DNA of 64,000 nucleotides from Bacteroidales bacterium (GTDB lineage: Bacteria; Bacteroidota; Bacteroidia; Bacteroidales; PWNQ01), in contig JAIPBW010000003.1 of NCBI GenBank assembly GCA_021738505.1, forward strand, positions 1 through 64,000, in the 5' to 3' direction. The first letter of the stretch is position 1, and every line of letters begins with the position of its first letter. Both the position numbers and the translations under genes were made by a program. The notes beneath the pieces were generated by a model. The model saw only the letters and a program-made list of their open reading frames with translations, did no database searches and had not been told where the DNA came from. Shown piece after piece: positions 38,478-47,629 of this stretch.

Positions 38478-39935
38478 TTATAATCCGAAACCATAATATG
38501 CCTGCATTCCGTTTGGATAAACTCCTTTAATCAATACTCCACCTTCTTTTTCAGATAAAATATCTTTTAACTCTTCTGCTGAGTCTACTTTCTTTTTATC
38601 AACATGTGTTATAATAAATCCTTCGCGAATACCGGCTGATTTCAATTTACCGGACCTAAGTTCTGTTACCTGAACACCCTGCTCTATGCCTAATCTCTGC
38701 AATTGATCACCTTCTGCATTTTCAAGAGTTGCTCCAAGCACAGAGGATATACTTAATTCATCCGGATCGAGCAATTTTGTTTTTCCTGTACGTCCTTGCA
38801 AGACAAGAGTTACACTTTTCTTCTTATTATTACGAATATAATTTATATCTACCTTATCTCCAGGATGATATTGTGCTATTAACTCCAATAAACGCCCGGA
38901 GCTATTCACTTGATTTCCGTCAATGGAAACAATTATATCTCCTTCTTTGAGTCCACCTTTATCAGCAGCGCCATCATCCTCTACTCCGTCAATATATACT
39001 CCTTGCAGTTTATCTATATCTTCTTTTTCTGCCAATTTGCTATTGATATCCCGGATGGTTACACCAATAAATGCCCGCTGAACCATGCCATATTTTTTTA
39101 GGTCATTAGCTACTTTTTCGGCAATATTCACAGGTATCGCAAAAGAATAACCCGTATATGAGCCTGTATTAGAAGCTATAGCGGCATTAATTCCTACCAG
39201 TTCACCTTCTGTATTAACCAGAGCTCCACCACTATTCCCTCGATTCACAGCAGCATCTGTTTGTATAAATGACTCTATAGCAGAACGTTTTCCAAGAATA
39301 TTAATATTCCTGGCTTTAGCACTAACAATTCCGGCTGTAACCGTGCTTGTCAGATTAAATGGATTACCGACGGCCAAAACCCATTCGCCTATGCTTAATT
39401 TATCGGAATCTCCCATCTCCAGATAGGGTAAATTTTTCTCGTCAATTTTTATCAAGGCCAAATCTGTACTGGGATCCAGACCTTCAATTTTAGCATCGTA
39501 CGTTCGCTTATCATTAAGAGTTACCTTGATTTCTTCGGCAGATTCAACCACATGATTATTCGTTAATATATATCCATCCGAACTAATGATAACACCACTA
39601 CCACTGGCCCTCATGGGAACATCACCATTACGGGGTTCCAAACCAAAAAACTGCTCATAAATAGTGGTTCGACGTTTCGCCTTTGTCTTTATGTGGACAA
39701 CAGCATGAACCGTTTTGTCGGCTGCAGCGCCAAAGTCAGGCCCAACTATCGTTTTGGAAGCATTATAGGAAGTGCTTGTATTGCCTGTTTGATAGGCTGT
39801 TACGGCCTCCTGGGATGCGCTTGTATATTCAGCTTGACTTGATTGTTCCTGAGGCGATAGTAATAAATGATATAAACCAAGAGCCAGAATCGCTCCTGCA
39901 AATGCCGCTAAAATTGTTGATAAATACTTTTTCAT
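38478..39935 (-). CDS. degQ: Do-family serine endopeptidase (DegQ/HtrA)
   Basis: Periplasmic protease and chaperone that removes misfolded proteins. 485 residues. An N-terminal hydrophobic segment (about 6-27) acts as signal or anchor. The trypsin-like domain carries H128 (TNNHVVE), D158 (STDLALIKI) and S235 (GNSGGALV), so the triad is complete. Two PDZ domains follow (about 285-370 and 395-480; GGLKEGDIIVSIDG and GIREGFIITHVDKKKV). It is separately transcribed from rpoD. Confidence 0.96.
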   Translation of the reverse strand: MKKYLSTILAAFAGAILALGLYHLLLSPQEQSSQAEYTSASQEAVTAYQTGNTSTSYNASKTIVGPDFGAAADKTVHAVVHIKTKAKRRTTIYEQFFGLEPRNGDVPMRASGSGVIISSDGYILTNNHVVESAEEIKVTLNDKRTYDAKIEGLDPSTDLALIKIDEKNLPYLEMGDSDKLSIGEWVLAVGNPFNLTSTVTAGIVSAKARNINILGKRSAIESFIQTDAAVNRGNSGGALVNTEGELVGINAAIASNTGSYTGYSFAIPVNIAEKVANDLKKYGMVQRAFIGVTIRDINSKLAEKEDIDKLQGVYIDGVEDDGAADKGGLKEGDIIVSIDGNQVNSSGRLLELIAQYHPGDKVDINYIRNNKKKSVTLVLQGRTGKTKLLDPDELSISSVLGATLENAEGDQLQRLGIEQGVQVTELRSGKLKSAGIREGFIITHVDKKKVDSAEELKDILSEKEGGVLIKGVYPNGMQAYYGFGL

Positions 39936-40196
39936 AATTACGTACCTTTTTTAACAATTATTTGACTTAAAAGTTCTTTCTGTTTTATTAAATATCAAAC
40001 ATTATACCTTATTTTAACTCATTTTCCTTATTTTCGCATAAGCATAAGTTAAACGTAATGGTATATAAGCATGTTTCTTTATGATCTGTTAAAATATGTT
40101 AAGGTAACTCTATGTGTTATTTATCGTAAAGACTTCTTGAAAATAAGAACAGAAACACAAATACGTGCTTTAGATTAAGACATTTTGTCAGCTTTT

Positions 40197-40907
40197 ATGA
40201 AAAACAACCTTAAATATTATCTGGCTGGCTTACTCACCGGTATACTTATCGGCATTGGGTTAATTTTTATTTTTCAAAGCGGCGAGGAGAAAAAGTCCCC
40301 TCAGTTTGTACTAAGAAACGAAGCTAAAGAAACTCCAAACTATAAAAAAGAACAAAAGCCTTCAAAAAATCAAACAGAGGCAAGTATAGAAAACAAAAAT
40401 ACTACAGATACTGTTGCCAGACAATCAACAGACTCTGTTACTACAAATGCCGCTCAAAATATTGATACGTCAAAAACCCCATCTGACACAAGCCAACAAC
40501 CTATAGAGCAGGACACAGTCCCAACCTCAAAAGACAGCTTGCCGCAGGATCAGAATAATGACATCGTTGTAATGGAAGATAAACTCATTGACAAACAAAT
40601 TGTATCAATTAATGTCACTTCCCCCTCGGATACTAACAAAGCGAGGAAAAACCTCGATTCCTTACTTGTTGATGATCAAACAACAAAAAATTCACAACTG
40701 GACTCTATTACGATTGAATATTGGAAATCCCCGATTAATTACAAAGGATACCGCAGAATATATAACCGGCTTATTGTTTTTGGATTTACACCGCAAGACA
40801 CAATTGAAATATTCCGGCGTAACAAAAAGCTTTATATGCAAATCCATGATAAAAACTTCCCTTTAAATGAAACAAATAATTTCAGGTCCATTTGGTTTAG
40901 CCAATAA
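40197..40907 (+). CDS. Hypothetical membrane-anchored protein
   Basis: 236 residues when started at the ATG 40197 instead of the upstream TTG. One membrane segment (YLAGLLTGILIGIGLIFIF) lies near residues 8-26. A low-complexity Ser/Thr/Gln/Asp-rich linker follows (about 35-165). A compact C-terminal region of about 60 residues (TIEYWKSPINYKGYRRIYNRLIVFGF) may be the functional domain. I know no family. The layout suggests the C-terminal domain is held out in the periplasm. It precedes dapF by 64 bp. Confidence 0.75.
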   Translation: MKNNLKYYLAGLLTGILIGIGLIFIFQSGEEKKSPQFVLRNEAKETPNYKKEQKPSKNQTEASIENKNTTDTVARQSTDSVTTNAAQNIDTSKTPSDTSQQPIEQDTVPTSKDSLPQDQNNDIVVMEDKLIDKQIVSINVTSPSDTNKARKNLDSLLVDDQTTKNSQLDSITIEYWKSPINYKGYRRIYNRLIVFGFTPQDTIEIFRRNKKLYMQIHDKNFPLNETNNFRSIWFSQ

Positions 40908-40971
40908 TTTTATAGAATATCCGGCGTTTTTAATCTTTTTACCATAACCAGAACATCAATAAAACAACAAT

Positions 40972-41748
40972 ATGCACTTTTGGAAATTTCATGGAAACGG
41001 CAATGATTTTGTCATGATAGACAACCGCAAAGGTGACTTCGATGACAATTTCAATCATATCCGAAAGCTTTGTGATCGTCATTTTGGCATAGGCGCTGAC
41101 GGACTGATTACTCTCGGGGCTTCAAAGGAATACGATTTCTCCATGCAATACTACAATGCTGACGGGAAAGAAGGAACAATGTGCGGTAATGGCGGAAGGT
41201 GTATAATCGCTTTTGCTCATATGCTGCATGTGCTCAATGAGCAAAAAACTATTTTTCGTGCAATAGATGGCATTCACCAAGGGAAAGTACTTCACAATTC
41301 AGAAAATAAGTGGAATATCGCTCTGCAAATGAATAATGTGGAAAATGCCAGTGAACGATTTAATGATACAGGTTCACCCCATCATATTGAATTTGTTTCA
41401 AACCTGCCGGAAACAGATGTTTTTTCCCAGGGAAAAGCAATTCGTAACAGTCCGGAATATAAAAATATCGGAGGAGTGAATGTGAATTTTTTGGAAGAAA
41501 GAAATGGGATTCTCAATATCCGGACCTATGAACGTGGTGTGGAAAATGAAACCCTATCCTGCGGGACAGGTAGTGTTGCTGCAGCATTAGCTTATGCAAT
41601 GAAAAACAATATTCAAAACGGTCCGGTAGAAATAAAAACAATGGGTGGAAGTTTGCAAATCGACTTTAAAAGAACCAATCAACAATTTAGCGATATCTGG
41701 ATATATGGTCCGGCTATTAAAGTTTTCGAAGGAAATATTACCGGTTAA
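40972..41748 (+). CDS. dapF: Diaminopimelate epimerase
   Basis: Converts LL- to meso-diaminopimelate for lysine and peptidoglycan. 258 residues. The two catalytic cysteines are C71 in MCGNGGRC and C197 in LSCGTGS. FHGNGNDFVMID at the N-terminus is also conserved. It implies meso-DAP-type peptidoglycan, consistent with mltG downstream. Confidence 0.97.
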   Translation: MHFWKFHGNGNDFVMIDNRKGDFDDNFNHIRKLCDRHFGIGADGLITLGASKEYDFSMQYYNADGKEGTMCGNGGRCIIAFAHMLHVLNEQKTIFRAIDGIHQGKVLHNSENKWNIALQMNNVENASERFNDTGSPHHIEFVSNLPETDVFSQGKAIRNSPEYKNIGGVNVNFLEERNGILNIRTYERGVENETLSCGTGSVAAALAYAMKNNIQNGPVEIKTMGGSLQIDFKRTNQQFSDIWIYGPAIKVFEGNITG

Positions 41749-41872
41749 CTTTATATGAGTATTTTTATCAATCCAATTAAAAATTCTTATACTCACTTAT
41801 GTTATTTCGCAATTCGCTTAACGTAAATTTAAAAGTTGATAAACTATTAACCGAGGTATAGCCAAACACAAG

Positions 41873-42406
41873 ATGAACAAAAACAATCATAACATCAAAT
41901 TACGTGTTCCGGAGCCAGAAGATATAGAAACGCTTGTGAGCTGGGAAAATGACGCTTCAATCTGGCATGCAGGAATAACAACCATCCCATATTCCCGTTT
42001 TGAAGTGGAGCAGTTTATACTAAAAAATCAAAACGACGCTTTCCAGGAAAAGCAAGTTCGTTTCCTGATCACATTAGCTGCTAATAACAAAAGTATTGGT
42101 ACTGCCGATTTATTTGACATAAATGCACTTCATCGACGAGCCGGCATAGGAATTATGATCGTGAAAGAATACAGAAATAAAGGCTATGCAAAAGAAGCTC
42201 TTCAATTAATTGAAGAATATGCATTTAAATCATTATGGCTTCAGCAGATTTATGCAAATATTCATGCAAACAACTCTATTAGCATAGAACTTTTTAAAAC
42301 AGCAGGGTTTGATCATAACGGGACAAAAAAAGCCTGGATAAGAACCCCGCATAACTTTCTGGATGAATTGTTTATGCAAAAATTAAACCCGGAATACCAT
42401 GGTTAA
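41873..42406 (+). CDS. GNAT-family N-acetyltransferase
   Basis: 177 residues. LRVPEPEDIETLVSWEN at the start and the acetyl-CoA motif A (IGIMIVKEYRNKGYAKEAL, Q/RxxGxG-like) near residues 92-110 place it in the GNAT superfamily, in the group with RimJ and SpeG. FKTAGFDHNGTKKAWIR near the end is typical. The substrate is unknown. It overlaps mltG by 8 bp, so the two are translationally coupled. Confidence 0.9.
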   Translation: MNKNNHNIKLRVPEPEDIETLVSWENDASIWHAGITTIPYSRFEVEQFILKNQNDAFQEKQVRFLITLAANNKSIGTADLFDINALHRRAGIGIMIVKEYRNKGYAKEALQLIEEYAFKSLWLQQIYANIHANNSISIELFKTAGFDHNGTKKAWIRTPHNFLDELFMQKLNPEYHG

Positions 42407-43445
42407 AAAGAAAAAGCGGAACATCTTCTTCATTATCCTTCTGCTCCTCATGATTGCTTTAGGTGCTTTTGCTTATATTAAATACAAATCAGTATTTATA
42501 AAACCTGCTGCACCGGAACGTACTCAGTCAGCATCTGTTTTCATACCTTCACAAGCAGATTTTGAGACGTTAAAAGACAGTATTTTTAAATATAACCTGA
42601 TAAGTGATAGTATACTTTTCGAAAAAGTAGCTCGTTACAAAGATCTACCGCAAAATATTCATGGCGGCCATTATCAGATTGCTCCGGAGATCACTCTCAA
42701 CCAACTTATAAATAAATTTTCCAGTGGTTTGCAAACGCCCGTATATGTTACTTTTAACAACATACGAAAAATCGAAGAATTTGCCGGCAGCGTGGGGAAA
42801 CAACTTGAACTTGATTCAACTGTAATAATGCACTTATTACATAGTGAAGAAATACTCAATATGCTTAATACAAGCGAAAAAAAACTACTCGGCTATTTTA
42901 TCCCCAACACTTATGAATTTTATTGGAATATTTCGGCAAAAGCTTTCTTTAAACGGATGAAAAAAGAACATGAACGATTCTGGAATTCCAACCGGAGAGC
43001 TCAAGCCCGGGCGATAGGACTTTCCCCGCACGAAGTAGCCACACTTGCTTCTATTGTTCAGGAAGAAACCAACCAAACTTCAGAGATGGACAAAATTGCC
43101 GGAGTGTACATCAACCGGCTAAACCACGGCATGCTCCTGCAAGCAGACCCTACATTAAAATATGCAATCGATGACTGGAGTATCCGGCGTGTTTTGAATA
43201 AACACAAAACGATAGACTCTCCTTACAACACATACAAATATGCAGGCTTACCGCCCGGCCCTATTTGCATGCCTGAGCCAAAAACTATAGACCAGGTGTT
43301 AAACTTTGAAAACCATAACTATTTCTATTTTGTTGCCAGTGTTGATAGCTTAGGATTTCATAGTTTTTCTAAAACTCTGCGGGAACATAACCGTAAGGCA
43401 AATAGATATCGCCGATATTTAAACCAGAACAGAATATATCAGTAG
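42399..43445 (+). CDS. mltG: Endolytic transglycosylase MltG
   Basis: Cuts new glycan strands in the inner-membrane-proximal layer, setting strand length. 348 residues. One N-terminal membrane segment (about 9-29) is followed by a LysM-like region and the YceG domain. LASIVQEETNQTSEMDKIAGVYINRL carries the conserved catalytic Glu (E223 by the SIVxxE pattern), then MLLQADPTLKYAI and SPYNTYKYAGLPPGPICMP. It is coupled to the GNAT gene by overlap. Confidence 0.95.
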   Translation: MVKKKKRNIFFIILLLLMIALGAFAYIKYKSVFIKPAAPERTQSASVFIPSQADFETLKDSIFKYNLISDSILFEKVARYKDLPQNIHGGHYQIAPEITLNQLINKFSSGLQTPVYVTFNNIRKIEEFAGSVGKQLELDSTVIMHLLHSEEILNMLNTSEKKLLGYFIPNTYEFYWNISAKAFFKRMKKEHERFWNSNRRAQARAIGLSPHEVATLASIVQEETNQTSEMDKIAGVYINRLNHGMLLQADPTLKYAIDDWSIRRVLNKHKTIDSPYNTYKYAGLPPGPICMPEPKTIDQVLNFENHNYFYFVASVDSLGFHSFSKTLREHNRKANRYRRYLNQNRIYQ

Positions 43446-43508
43446 ATAATAGACATCACTTGCTGTAATGTTTAACATAAATCAATCAAAAACCTAAACT
43501 TTGTTATT

Positions 43509-44423
43509 TTGTCAGGCTATTCCAACACATATGATCCTTCACGAAAAATAGCAGTTTGTCTTTTTCTACTTATCCTGACTTCTAATATGGTCTTTGGCAA
43601 ATCATGTTCACCTGATAGTACAAATAAAAAACGTTTAACAAAGGTATTAATAGCTCAAGGGGCACTATATGGCGGTTCTCTCGTTGGACTTGAGTCCTTA
43701 TGGTACAGCAATTATTCCCGCTCATCTTTTCATTTTTTTAATGACAATCAGGAATGGCTGCAAATTGACAAAGCAGGTCATGCCCTTACCGGTTATACAT
43801 TAAGCCAACTCTCAAAAGACACTTATTTATGGAGTGGTATGACCCCTAAAAAAGCTTCTATTATGGGGAGTCTGGCGGGTTTTAGTTATCTCACTGTTAT
43901 TGAAATCTTAGACGGTTTCAGCACCAACTGGGGAGCTTCCATCGGGGACCTGGCTGCCAATTTTGCCGGATGTGGTCTCTTTTTAAGTCAAGAACTGGCA
44001 TGGCAAGAACAAAAATTCCAGTTGAAATGGTCTTTTCATACGACTCAATATGCAGAAAAAAATCCCTCGATGTTTGGGAATTCCCTGCCTGTAAATATGC
44101 TAAAAGATTATAATGGACAAACGACCTGGTTGTCATTTCATCCGATGCTAAACAAAGAAAATTCCTTCATTCCCCTTTGGCTAAATATTGCAGCTGGATA
44201 TAGCGCTAACGGCATGCTGAATGCAGTTGAGAACAAAGCCCCGTGGCAAGATACAGATCGTTACCGTCAATATTTACTTTCGTTGGATATTAACTGGAGA
44301 AAAATCCCCACAAATTCAAAAACGCTTAAATTTGTCTTCAAAACTTTAAGCTTTATTAAGATTCCGTTTCCTGCCATTGAATTTTCGGAAAAAGGAATCA
44401 GAACTCATGGATCATATTTTTAA
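43509..44423 (+). CDS. DUF2279-domain protein
   Basis: 304 residues, with a TTG start in the ORF track. No in-frame ATG leaves an intact signal segment, so TTG is accepted with caution. A hydrophobic stretch (KIAVCLFLLILTSNMVFG) precedes a DUF2279/YfiM-like region: WLQIDKAGHALTGYTLSQLSKDTYLWSGM, then GFSYLTVIEILDGFSTNWGASIGDLAANFAGCGLF. These conserved His/Asp-containing helices are membrane associated. Biochemical function is not established. It is followed by the phosphohexomutase 11 bp later. Confidence 0.8.
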   Translation: MSGYSNTYDPSRKIAVCLFLLILTSNMVFGKSCSPDSTNKKRLTKVLIAQGALYGGSLVGLESLWYSNYSRSSFHFFNDNQEWLQIDKAGHALTGYTLSQLSKDTYLWSGMTPKKASIMGSLAGFSYLTVIEILDGFSTNWGASIGDLAANFAGCGLFLSQELAWQEQKFQLKWSFHTTQYAEKNPSMFGNSLPVNMLKDYNGQTTWLSFHPMLNKENSFIPLWLNIAAGYSANGMLNAVENKAPWQDTDRYRQYLLSLDINWRKIPTNSKTLKFVFKTLSFIKIPFPAIEFSEKGIRTHGSYF

Positions 44424-44434
44424 AAGAATTACTT

Positions 44435-45790
44435 ATGAATGCATTTAAAGCATACGATATACGCGGAATCTATAACAAAGATTTCAATAAAGAAGATGTA
44501 TATCGAATCGGATACTACTTGCCTGTATTAATGCAAACAGACAAAATCCTTATCGGAAAAGACAGTAGAATTTCATCTCCTGAAATTTTCCAGGCCCTTG
44601 CTGATGGAATTAACGCCCAGGGTTGTGATGTATATGATGCCGGTATAACAACGACACCCATGGTCTATTACCTAACAGCCAATGATAACTTTGATGCATC
44701 AGTTATGATCACGGCCTCACACAACGACAAGGAATATAATGGACTCAAAATTAGCGGACCCAAAGCAACTCCAATTGGTTATGATAACGGCCTTGCTGAA
44801 CTTGAGCAAATGATTGCCCAAGAACCTCAGCCAAACAAAACCATAGGAAAAATAATAGACCATAACCGCAAAGAAATATACAAGAAGTTTTTAGATCAAT
44901 ACAAAAAAGATTATTCCGGTTTAAAACTGGCTGTTGATTGCTCAAATGGGGTAGCGGGCCTCTTTGCAGAAAATATCTTCGGACAAAATACTCAATATCT
45001 AAACCTTGCAATGAATGGTGACTTTCCCGGGCATGCACCTAATCCTTTAGTGGAAAAAAATGTAGAGTCATTAAAGCAAACAGTAAGAGAAAATCATCTG
45101 GATTTGGGTGTTATTTTTGACGGTGATGCGGACCGTGTAATGTTCGTGGATGAAAAAGCGCAATTTATCCGTCCGGATTTAATAATTGCTCTCATGGGCG
45201 ACTATTTTCTTAAAGACAAAGCAAATGAAAAAGTGCTTTTTGATATCCGGAGCTCACGAGTCGTAAAAGAACACCTGGAAAAATTAGGCGCGCAAACCTA
45301 TATGTGGCGCGTAGGACGAGCCTTTGCTGCACGGAAACTCAAAGATATCAATGGGCTGTTTAGCGGAGAATTAGCCGGACATTATTATTTCCGAGATTTC
45401 TTTTATTCGGACTCAGGCATGCTTTCCGCTATGATTGTTCTTAATGTTATGCTGGAATTAAAACAAAAAGGCATTACCATTTCCGAATACTTCTCTAAAA
45501 TTAATTACCTCAGCAATTCCGGTGAAATCAATTTTAAGATCAACCAGAAAAAGGAAGCCATGGAAGCCCTGAAGAAATATTTTTCCAGCCAGGAAGAATT
45601 AGAAGCGCTCTATGATTTTGATGGCTACCGTCTGGAGTTTAAAAATTGGTGGTTCAACGTCAGACCATCAAATACAGAACCTTACCTTCGGTTTATTGCA
45701 GAAGCAAACTCTACAGAAAAACTTAAACAGGTTATCGACAAAACACAAAGCATTATCAATCAAATCAAAGACAAAGAAACATCCCGGTAA
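44435..45790 (+). CDS. Phosphomannomutase/phosphoglucomutase
   Basis: Alpha-D-phosphohexomutase superfamily, moving phosphate between C6 and C1 of mannose or glucose for nucleotide-sugar synthesis. 451 residues. The phosphoserine loop is TASHNDKEYNGLKI (residues about 89-102). The metal loop is DGDADRV (near 230), the sugar-binding loop is GELAGHYYFRD (near 312), and the phosphate-binding loop is RPSNTEPYLRF. All four are intact. It could supply sugar phosphates to the rfbB/galE pathways 11-13 kb away. Confidence 0.94.
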   Translation: MNAFKAYDIRGIYNKDFNKEDVYRIGYYLPVLMQTDKILIGKDSRISSPEIFQALADGINAQGCDVYDAGITTTPMVYYLTANDNFDASVMITASHNDKEYNGLKISGPKATPIGYDNGLAELEQMIAQEPQPNKTIGKIIDHNRKEIYKKFLDQYKKDYSGLKLAVDCSNGVAGLFAENIFGQNTQYLNLAMNGDFPGHAPNPLVEKNVESLKQTVRENHLDLGVIFDGDADRVMFVDEKAQFIRPDLIIALMGDYFLKDKANEKVLFDIRSSRVVKEHLEKLGAQTYMWRVGRAFAARKLKDINGLFSGELAGHYYFRDFFYSDSGMLSAMIVLNVMLELKQKGITISEYFSKINYLSNSGEINFKINQKKEAMEALKKYFSSQEELEALYDFDGYRLEFKNWWFNVRPSNTEPYLRFIAEANSTEKLKQVIDKTQSIINQIKDKETSR

Positions 45791-45876
45791 TCATAAAACC
45801 CATTTGAAGCTAAGTTCTCACTGGAATAAAGATTACACCGTAAAACTTGAATACATCTATTATATAGTTCCCTGAT

Positions 45877-46830
45877 ATGAATAAAAAGATAAACCAAATT
45901 TCATTTTTGTTAAAACGAATCATGTGGCTTATCGGATTCCTTTTAATTAGCCCCTGCATGCTGTTTCCCCAGGACTGGAATGAAAAATTTGAGTGGTGGA
46001 ACAACAAACATAATTGGGATGGCGTAACTCCCTGGCATCAATATATCGGATTGTCAACTTCCTATATGGGCCCCAATGCATTACCTGTTCCCCAAATCCA
46101 GGATGCATCATTAGCCAAAGTTCCGGAATTCAACTATTCCAACAATTATTTCTTCCAAAAGGGAGATCATACGGTAGATGCCAAAATTAAATTCATTTAT
46201 CCTTTTGAACGTGTTCAATTATCAGCGTGGATTGTACCGCTGGAGTATTTTCATATAACAGATACATTAATCCGCGATAAACGAGCTATTCGTTATAAAA
46301 ACCCGGAAGGAACAGCATCCGGCGACCTATACATGGGAACCCATGTAAAGATTATAGATAATGCTCAATGGCCGGATATTGTTTTAGGTTTTGTCTTCCG
46401 CACTGCATCCGGTTCAAAACTCTCCATGGCAAGATATACCGACATGCCGGGGTATTATTTTGATCTTTCCGTAGGACATACTTTTCAATTGGATCATGAA
46501 AATTTAAAAAAAATCCGCTTATATGGCATGAGTGGTTTTTATGTATATCAAACTTACGATCTGCTTCACAATCAAAACGATGCTGTTTTATACGGATTAG
46601 GCGCTAACCTGCATTTTAAGAAATTTTCCGTTTCAAACCAGTTGGGTGGCTATTATGGTTATTTGGATATTGGAGATCACCCAATGATATATCGCTTAAA
46701 GATTAAATTAAAACAACAACATTTTGACTGGCATCTCCGTTATCAATACGGCATCAATGATTATCCTTACCAATCAACAGGCATAGGATTTACGTGGAAG
46801 ATCCCCGAAATTGGGATTCAAAAAAAATAA
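45877..46830 (+). CDS. Probable outer-membrane beta-barrel protein
   Basis: 317 residues. A signal peptide ends near MLFPQ. The remainder has alternating hydrophobic/polar strands, many aromatic residues (KFEWWNNKHNWDGVTPWHQYIGLS), and no long hydrophobic helix, which fits a small barrel. Short turn-like KKIRLYGMSGFYVYQTYDLL and FHLRYQYG-type strands repeat. I recognise no named family. It directly precedes repeat A copy 3. Confidence 0.72.
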   Translation: MNKKINQISFLLKRIMWLIGFLLISPCMLFPQDWNEKFEWWNNKHNWDGVTPWHQYIGLSTSYMGPNALPVPQIQDASLAKVPEFNYSNNYFFQKGDHTVDAKIKFIYPFERVQLSAWIVPLEYFHITDTLIRDKRAIRYKNPEGTASGDLYMGTHVKIIDNAQWPDIVLGFVFRTASGSKLSMARYTDMPGYYFDLSVGHTFQLDHENLKKIRLYGMSGFYVYQTYDLLHNQNDAVLYGLGANLHFKKFSVSNQLGGYYGYLDIGDHPMIYRLKIKLKQQHFDWHLRYQYGINDYPYQSTGIGFTWKIPEIGIQKK

Positions 46831-46831
46831 G

Positions 46832-46890
46832 AAAATATGAAACCTCCATGGCGAAAATTTTTTCGACACATAGGAGAATGATTAAAGGGC
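46832..46890 (-). repeat. Short hairpin repeat, B module copy 5
   Basis: On the minus strand: CCCTTTAATCATTCTCCTATGTG, then TCGAAAAAATTTTCG, then CCATGGAGGTTTCATATTTT. The loop forms a second stem (CGAAAA with TTTTCG), so the fold is kept even though the loop sequence differs from copies 1 and 4. Confidence 0.75.
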
Positions 46891-46898
46891 TGGACGAG

Positions 46899-47190
46899 TT
46901 GGATAATGCAATGGAAACAATGACATTTATTGTCATTAGTAGTCATTAGTAGTCATTGGTAGTCATTGATGGTCATTTTCTATACTTCTGTGTCTGGCTG
47001 CTGTTAAATATAACTGTCTCAGAAAGCCCTGAAGTAAATGACTTATAATGTAGTAAAGCAAAATGACGCGCGAAGCGCAAATGACTACAAATGACATCCG
47101 TCGAAGACGGATAAATGACGCGAAGCAAATGACAGTAAGAGATAAAAGCAAGAAAACATAATAATGACATTATCAATATTTTGAAAACTT
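46899..47190 (-). repeat. Dispersed intergenic repeat A, copy 3
   Basis: About 290 bp, the reverse complement of copies 1 and 2 with all landmarks present. It has six decamer units. It also has one extra segment (CATCCGTCGAAGACGGATAAATGACGCG) containing the palindrome TCCGTCgaaGACGGA, which the others lack. Together with B module 5 it is flanked by exact 12-nt direct repeats AAAATATGAAAC (46832-46843 and 47193-47204). It ends about 8 bp before the TPR gene start. Confidence 0.87.
46918..46977 (-). repeat. Decamer array AATGACnAnn, 6 units (in repeat A copy 3)
   Basis: On the minus strand the units are AATGACCATC, AATGACTACC, AATGACTACT, AATGACTACT, AATGACAATA and AATGTCATTG. The order of unit types at the right-hand end matches copy 2. 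Confidence 0.93.
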
Positions 47191-47197
47191 TAAAAAT

Positions 47198-47629
47198 ATG
47201 AAACGAATAATCATAGCCTTGATGGCAATATTTGCCCTTGTATCATGTACGAATCAGGAAGAAAAAGCAAAAGAAAGCTTTAAACAGGGGCTTAAGCACC
47301 TTGAAAAAAACCAACTCGACGCTGCATTATCAAAAATCAATGAAGCTATTGAATATTCAGATGATGACCCACGTTTTTTCTTCTATCGTGGCAATATCTA
47401 TATGAATAAAAAGAAATTCGCAAAAGCAATTCAGGAATATGATCATGCTATAAAAATTGACTCCACCTATGCAGATGCCTGGTTAAACAAGGGAAATGCC
47501 ACCTTTTATAAAACAGGAAATAAGACTGATGCCTGTCCTTATTGGCTTAAAGCTCATAAACACGGCAGAAAAAATCTCATCAATAAAATCAAAAGCTGCC
47601 CTGAATTCTCAATGGATATGGTACGTTAA
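47198..47629 (+). CDS. TPR-repeat lipoprotein
   Basis: 143 residues. The lipobox is FALVSC at residues 12-17. Two to three tetratricopeptide repeats follow: AKESFKQGLKHLEKNQLDAALSKINEAIEYSDDDPRFFFYRGNIYMNKKKFAKAIQEYDHAIKIDSTYADAWLNKGNATF. Such proteins act as scaffolds for protein contacts. The start codon lies inside the right-hand 12-nt direct repeat flanking repeat A copy 3, so its upstream region is made of repeat. Its stop codon is shared in part with ychF. Confidence 0.9.
   Translation: MKRIIIALMAIFALVSCTNQEEKAKESFKQGLKHLEKNQLDAALSKINEAIEYSDDDPRFFFYRGNIYMNKKKFAKAIQEYDHAIKIDSTYADAWLNKGNATFYKTGNKTDACPYWLKAHKHGRKNLINKIKSCPEFSMDMVR

Noticed and set aside
46963-47176. Two overlapping hydrophobic ORFs (62 and 67 aa) on the minus strand
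   Set aside because: They are two frames of repeat A copy 3. The matching peptide is split between frames, so the region is treated as a repeat, not as genes.
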